Shown here one piece after another: positions 60,166 to 64,000 of a stretch of 64,000 bases of DNA (within the stretch, counting starts at the first letter, position 1; each line of letters opens with the position of its first letter). The stretch lies in the NCBI RefSeq assembly GCF_042660285.1, contig NZ_JBHSTP010000001.1, positions 1,116,001 to 1,180,000 of the forward strand, written 5' to 3'. The position numbers were made by a program, and so were the translations under genes. The DNA is from Luethyella okanaganae (GTDB lineage Bacteria; Actinomycetota; Actinomycetes; Actinomycetales; Microbacteriaceae). Below the pieces are notes generated by a model. It was not told the origin of the DNA. It ran no database searches and worked only from the letters and a program-made list of their open reading frames with translations.

Positions 60166-61176
60166 ATGACGGTCCCGACAGCGGCCAATGCTCCGGCGTT
60201 CGCGTCGTCCGCCGGCCCGGACGACGCGGATGGCCGGACACGGTTCGAGGAGCTCATCGCGGCAGACGACCGCGTCGAGCCGAGCGACTGGATGCCGGAG
60301 GCCTATCGCAAGACGCTCGTGCGTCAGATCTCCCAGCATGCCCACTCCGAGGTCATCGGGATGCAACCGGAGGCCAATTGGATCGGCCGTGCCCCGAGCC
60401 TCAAACGCAAGGCCATCCTCATGGCCAAGGTGCAGGACGAGGCCGGTCACGGGCTCTACCTGTACTCGGCCGCCCAGACGCTCGGAACCGACCGCGACAC
60501 GATGTTCGAGCAACTCATCGCAGGCTCGGCGAAGTACTCCTCGATCTTCAACTACCTCACACCGACCTGGGCCGACATGGGTTCGATCGGCTGGCTCGTC
60601 GACGGCGCCGCGATCTGCAATCAGGTGCCGCTCTGCCGTGCCTCCTATGGGCCGTACGGCCGCGCCATGGTGCGCATCTGCAAGGAGGAGTCGTTCCATC
60701 AACGGCAGGGGTTCGAGATACTGCTGAGCCTCATGGCTGGAACGCCGGAGCAACGGGCGATGGCCCAGGAATCGGTGAACCGCTGGTATTGGCCGGCGCT
60801 CATGATGTTCGGTCCGCCCGACGACGAGTCGCCCAACTCGCAGCAGAGCATGGCCTGGAACATCAAGCGTCTCAGCAACGACGGACTCCGCCAACGCTTC
60901 ATCGACATGCTTGTTCCGCAGGCCGAGGTGCTCGGCGTGACTCTTCCCGACCCCGATCTGCGCTGGAACGAGGAGCGCGGTCATTACGACCATGGACCGC
61001 TCGACTGGGACGAGTTCCACGAGGTGCTCGCCGGCCGCGGACAGGCCAACGCCCAGCGCCTCGAGCGTCGTCGCCAGGCGCACGAGGACGGTGCCTGGGT
61101 GCGCGAGGCAGCGAGAGCGTACGCCGAACGGATGGCGGCACGCCGGGAGGAACGATTCGAGAAGGTGGCATCGTGA
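60166..61176 (+). CDS. paaA: Phenylacetyl-CoA epoxidase catalytic subunit PaaA
   Basis: Di-iron subunit that epoxidises the ring of phenylacetyl-CoA. The 336-residue ferritin-fold protein shows the two iron-ligand helices KVQDEAGHGLYLYSAAQTLG and CKEESFHQRQGFE, plus the early PEAYRKTLVRQISQHAHSE and PTWADMGSIGWLVDGAA segments. The ATG at 60166 follows ACGGAGACACC. GTGA overlap with paaB starts a tightly coupled paaABCDE operon. Confidence 0.96.
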   Translation: MTVPTAANAPAFASSAGPDDADGRTRFEELIAADDRVEPSDWMPEAYRKTLVRQISQHAHSEVIGMQPEANWIGRAPSLKRKAILMAKVQDEAGHGLYLYSAAQTLGTDRDTMFEQLIAGSAKYSSIFNYLTPTWADMGSIGWLVDGAAICNQVPLCRASYGPYGRAMVRICKEESFHQRQGFEILLSLMAGTPEQRAMAQESVNRWYWPALMMFGPPDDESPNSQQSMAWNIKRLSNDGLRQRFIDMLVPQAEVLGVTLPDPDLRWNEERGHYDHGPLDWDEFHEVLAGRGQANAQRLERRRQAHEDGAWVREAARAYAERMAARREERFEKVAS

Positions 61177-61481
61177 CGAGCCCGGGCGACTCCGGCGGAC
61201 GCGAGCGGTGGCCGCTCTGGGAGGTCTTCATCAGGTCGTCCCGCGGCCTCTCCCACGTGCACGCCGGATCGTTGCACGCTCCCGACGCCGAGATGGCCGT
61301 GCGTAACGCTCGCGACGTCTACACCCGGCGCAACGAGGGCGTCTCGGTCTGGGTGGTTCCGTCGAGCGCCGTCACTGCTTCCGACCCAGACGCCCGCGGG
61401 GCGTTCTTCGAGAGTCCGCAGGGGAAGGACTACCGGCACGCGAGCTATTACACGCTCGCCGAAGGCGTCAAGCACCTCTGA
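61173..61481 (+). CDS. paaB: Phenylacetyl-CoA epoxidase subunit PaaB
   Basis: Small structural subunit that bridges the PaaAC heterodimers. The 102-residue protein has WPLWEVFIRSSRGLSHVHAG, the ARDVYTRRNEGVSVWVVPS strand and YYTLAEGVKHL at the end, all PaaB hallmarks. It starts with GTG in a GTGA overlap with the paaA stop. Confidence 0.95.
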   Translation: MTSPGDSGGRERWPLWEVFIRSSRGLSHVHAGSLHAPDAEMAVRNARDVYTRRNEGVSVWVVPSSAVTASDPDARGAFFESPQGKDYRHASYYTLAEGVKHL

Positions 61482-61513
61482 GTGCGCGACGGAGGAGACG
61501 GGGGAGAGGACAG

Positions 61514-62320
61514 GTGAGTCAGAGGATCGCCATGGGCAACGCGCTCACTCCCGAGGACATCGTGCGCGACGGACGGAAGGCTCCGTCGGACGTCGCAGAG
61601 TACGCGCTGCGTCTCGGCGACGACGCCCTCGTGCTCGCGCAGCGGCTCGGCTGGTGGATCGCCCGTGCTCCGGAGATCGAGGAGGACATCGCCCTGGCGA
61701 ACATCGCCCTGGACGAACTCGGCCACGCCCGCTCCTTCCTCAGCTATGCAGGAAGCGCATGGGGCAAGAACGAGGACGACCTCGCCTACTTCCGCGACGA
61801 ACCGGAGTGGCGCAGCGCGCACATCTTCGAGTTGCCCAACGGCGACTTCGCCCACACGATCGTGCGCCAGTTCGCCGTCTCCCATTTCCAGTGCGAGTTG
61901 TACGCACGTCTTGCCGCATCGGCCGATGAGACCCTCGCGGCGATCGCGGCGAAAGCGGTGAAGGAGGTCGACTACCATCGCGACCACAGCGTTCACTGGC
62001 TGCTCCGTCTCGCGCTCGGCACCGAGGAGTCCGAACGTCGCACCCGGATCGCCCTGGACGACGTCTGGCCCTACGTCGATGAGCTGTTCCGCGACGACGC
62101 TCTCATCGACGCCCTGCCGCACGTCGCCGTGCGACCGTCGGAGCTTCGCCCATCATTCGACGCGGCGGTCTCATCCGTTCTCGCGGAGGCCGGTCTCGAG
62201 TCATCGACGCGTTTCACGGCGCGTGGGGGCGGACGCGACGGCATTCACTCCGAGCATCTAGGCACTCTGCTCGCGGAGATGCAGGTGCTCGCCCGGCAGC
62301 ACCCAGGGTTGAGCTGGTGA
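61514..62320 (+). CDS. paaC: Phenylacetyl-CoA epoxidase structural subunit PaaC
   Basis: Ferritin-fold partner of PaaA that lacks a working iron site. The 268-residue protein contains AQRLGWWIARAPEIEEDIAL, ALDELGHARSFLSYAG, REF-type helix VRQFAVSHFQCELY and the VKEVDYHRDHSVHWLLRLAL helix. The GTG at 61514 follows GAGAGGACAG. Its stop overlaps paaD (GTGA). Confidence 0.94.
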   Translation: MSQRIAMGNALTPEDIVRDGRKAPSDVAEYALRLGDDALVLAQRLGWWIARAPEIEEDIALANIALDELGHARSFLSYAGSAWGKNEDDLAYFRDEPEWRSAHIFELPNGDFAHTIVRQFAVSHFQCELYARLAASADETLAAIAAKAVKEVDYHRDHSVHWLLRLALGTEESERRTRIALDDVWPYVDELFRDDALIDALPHVAVRPSELRPSFDAAVSSVLAEAGLESSTRFTARGGGRDGIHSEHLGTLLAEMQVLARQHPGLSW

Positions 62321-62865
62321 CCGCCGTGCAACCGAGCATCGTTCCCCCACGCAGAGCCGAGGTCGTCGCATTGAGGCCACGAGAGGCGACGACCGCCGCC
62401 GTCTGGAGGCTCGTCGCGACGGTCGCCGACCCCGAGATTCCCGTTCTGACGATCGAAGACCTCGGCGTCTTGCGTTCCGTCGGCGTCGACGGCGATGCGG
62501 TGACGGTCGAGATCACACCCACCTACTCCGCATGTCCCGCGATGGACGCCATCCGTGACGACCTCGTCTCCGTGCTCGAAGCGAACGGCTATCGAAACCC
62601 GACGGTGCGCATCGTGCTCGCCCCGGCCTGGACGACCGAGTGGATGAGCGCGACCGGGCGCTCCAAACTAGAGAGCTACGGTATCGCCCCGCCAACGGGA
62701 TCCGCCCCGGCCGGTGCCGTCCCGCTCGGCTTCGGTGTGCGCTGCCCGCGCTGCGGATCACTGCATACCCGTCAGCTCAGTCGTTTCGGCTCGACCGCGT
62801 GCAAGGCGCTCTATCAGTGCCAGCGCTGCCAGGAGCCCTTCGACCACTTCCGGGACCACCGATGA
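62317..62865 (+). CDS. paaD: PaaD, Fe-S maturation factor of the epoxidase
   Basis: DUF59-family protein thought to mature the Fe-S cluster of the PaaE reductase. The 182 residues have the DUF59 core DPEIPVLTIEDLGVLRSVGV and TPTYSACPAMDAI with its conserved Cys, then a C-terminal zinc ribbon CPRCGS ... CQRCQEP with two CxxC knuckles. Distantly related to SufT at 5088. GTG start in a GTGA overlap with paaC; its stop overlaps paaE (ATGA). Confidence 0.94.
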   Translation: MTAVQPSIVPPRRAEVVALRPREATTAAVWRLVATVADPEIPVLTIEDLGVLRSVGVDGDAVTVEITPTYSACPAMDAIRDDLVSVLEANGYRNPTVRIVLAPAWTTEWMSATGRSKLESYGIAPPTGSAPAGAVPLGFGVRCPRCGSLHTRQLSRFGSTACKALYQCQRCQEPFDHFRDHR

Positions 62866-63989
62866 GACCACTGATGAGCGGCGCCCGCGCCACCAAGCCC
62901 CGCCGGCGAGCTCGCTTCCACACACTCACCGTGAGCGGCATCCGACAGCTCACCGACGACGCGATCGAGGTGACGTTCGCCATTCCTCCCGAACTCAGCG
63001 GTCACTACGACTACGACCCCGGTCAGTTTGTGGCGATCCGTGCCGACGTCGACGGCGTGGAGCTGCGGCGCAGCTACTCGATCTGCGCCGCACCGGCGCC
63101 GGGTGAGCTGCGGATCGCGATCAAACACGACCTCGGAGGCGCGTTCTCCACCTGGGCCAACATGTCGCTGCGTGTTGGCGACGAGCTCGACGTCATGAGT
63201 CCAGAGGGCGCCTTCACGACCGAGATCGGGCCGGGGGTCGAGAAGCACTATGTCGCGGTCGCCGCAGGCTCTGGGGTCACCCCGGTGGTCTCGCTCGCGC
63301 ACAGTGTGCTCGAGCGCTCACCGGAGTCCCGGTTCACGCTCGTCTACTCCAACCGCACCGCGCTCGACACCATGTTCCTCGAGGAGCTCGCCGACCTCAA
63401 GGACACGTATCCGGCGCGGCTCGCACTGCACCACGTCCTGACCCGCGAGACCCGGAGCTCGCCGCTGCTCTCCGGCCGGATCGACCACGCCAAGCTCCAA
63501 GCGATCCTCACGCTGCTCGTGCAGCCGGAGAACGTCGACGAATGGTTCCTCTGCGGCCCTTTCGAGCTCGTGCAGCTGTGTCGCGACACGCTCGCGGAGA
63601 TGGGCGTCGCCTCCGAGGACATCCACTACGAGCTCTTCACCACGGGGCGTCCTGAGGCGCCGGAGGGGTCGCATGGGCGTCCGGTCCTCGAAGACGCCGG
63701 GGGAGCGACGCATGCGATCACCTTCACGCTCGACGGTCGCACCGCGACCGTCACGACACCCGTGCACGGCCGCGAGAGCGTGCTCAATGCTGCCCTGCGG
63801 GTGCGGCCCGACGTGCCCTTCGCCTGCGCGGGCGGGGTATGCGGCACCTGCCGCGCCACACTCGTGAGCGGGACGGTCGAGATGGAGGAGAACTACGCGC
63901 TGGAGCCGGAAGAGCTCGAAGCCGGCTATGTGCTGACCTGTCAGTCGCTTCCGACGAGCGAAGCGGTGACCGTGAACTACGACGCCTGA
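62862..63989 (+). CDS. paaE: Phenylacetyl-CoA epoxidase reductase PaaE
   Basis: Feeds electrons from NADPH through FAD and a [2Fe-2S] cluster to PaaA. The 375-residue protein has the FAD-binding LRRSYSICAAP motif, the nucleotide site VAVAAGSGVTPVVSLAHSV, and a C-terminal plant-type ferredoxin domain with CAGGVCGTC and a fourth Cys in VLTCQS. The ATG at 62862 overlaps the paaD stop; an ATG at 62874 is the other candidate. Confidence 0.95.
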   Translation: MRPLMSGARATKPRRRARFHTLTVSGIRQLTDDAIEVTFAIPPELSGHYDYDPGQFVAIRADVDGVELRRSYSICAAPAPGELRIAIKHDLGGAFSTWANMSLRVGDELDVMSPEGAFTTEIGPGVEKHYVAVAAGSGVTPVVSLAHSVLERSPESRFTLVYSNRTALDTMFLEELADLKDTYPARLALHHVLTRETRSSPLLSGRIDHAKLQAILTLLVQPENVDEWFLCGPFELVQLCRDTLAEMGVASEDIHYELFTTGRPEAPEGSHGRPVLEDAGGATHAITFTLDGRTATVTTPVHGRESVLNAALRVRPDVPFACAGGVCGTCRATLVSGTVEMEENYALEPEELEAGYVLTCQSLPTSEAVTVNYDA

Positions 63990-63990
63990 C

Positions 63991-64000
63991 GGAGGACCAT
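63991..64000 (+). promoter_or_regulatory. Ribosome site and start of the next paa gene
   Basis: GGAGG directly after the paaE stop is followed by ACC and AT at the window edge, so another gene probably starts at 63999 with an ATG completed outside. In paa loci this is often paaK or another pathway gene, but nothing of it is visible. Confidence 0.4.

Noticed and set aside
1..64000. CRISPR array or prophage
   Set aside because: No regularly spaced short repeats and no phage structural, lysis or integrase genes were seen.

Overview
The window looks like chromosome of a high-GC actinobacterium, most likely a Microbacteriaceae relative. This rests on very high GC with strong third-position bias, ATGA/GTGA stop-start overlaps throughout, several TANNNT boxes 6-7 nt before start codons (leaderless-style), a translational-type T-box in front of ileS, an RNase E with a long basic N-terminal extension, and the gene order rplU-rpmA-obg-proB-proA-nadD-rsfS-tRNA-Ala. 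Assignment to a genus is not possible from the sequence alone.

Region 1 (1-30390) is a conserved housekeeping backbone. It holds heme A synthase (minus strand); a SUF iron-sulfur operon (sufB-sufD-Rieske ferredoxin-sufC-sufT); a small accessory group (RibD/DHFR-like reductase, SAM methyltransferase, GNAT enzyme with a small partner); valS divergent from a T-box-controlled ileS-folC-DUF4233-ndk operon; a VKOR-family protein; rne; a YraQ-type permease with its TIGR03943 partner; rplU-rpmA; and obg-proB-proA-nadD-rsfS, ending at tRNA-Ala(GGC).

Region 2 (30388-34088) is a small mosaic insertion bounded by two copies of a 478-bp direct repeat that I read as identical. Each copy carries the upstream region and first 20 codons of the alpha-L-fucosidase gene that follows. 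Between them lie a stand-alone CysS/MshC-like ligase with a degenerate KMSKS loop, the N-terminal stub of an N6-adenine DNA methylase, a broken IS5-family transposase and an HTH relic.

Region 3 (34029-54821) is an accessory glycan-use region. It has a secreted GH29 fucosidase with two F-type lectin modules; a flavoprotein/TetR divergent pair with tandem operators; a secreted DUF2690 protein; a minus-strand set (galactonate-dehydratase-like enolase, CE7 esterase, secreted GH16); and a divergent LacI-SBP-permease-permease-GH(clan A)-FAD oxidoreductase-NAD dehydrogenase-GH36 operon. Matching LacI-type operators lie in front of both arms. No ABC ATPase is encoded, so a shared MsiK-type ATPase is likely. 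A plausible reading is extracellular trimming of an acetylated, galactose-containing glycan, uptake, intracellular deacetylation and alpha-galactoside cleavage, then oxidative catabolism of the sugar.

Region 4 (55571-64000) is a phenylacetate (paa) catabolic locus: a thiolase reduced to a 32-codon in-frame relic, enoyl-CoA hydratase, 3-hydroxyacyl-CoA dehydrogenase and paaZ, then a minus-strand TetR gene, then paaABCDE running to the window end. Two 18-bp sites matching at 15 positions precede the two paa operons and are the likely operators of that TetR protein.
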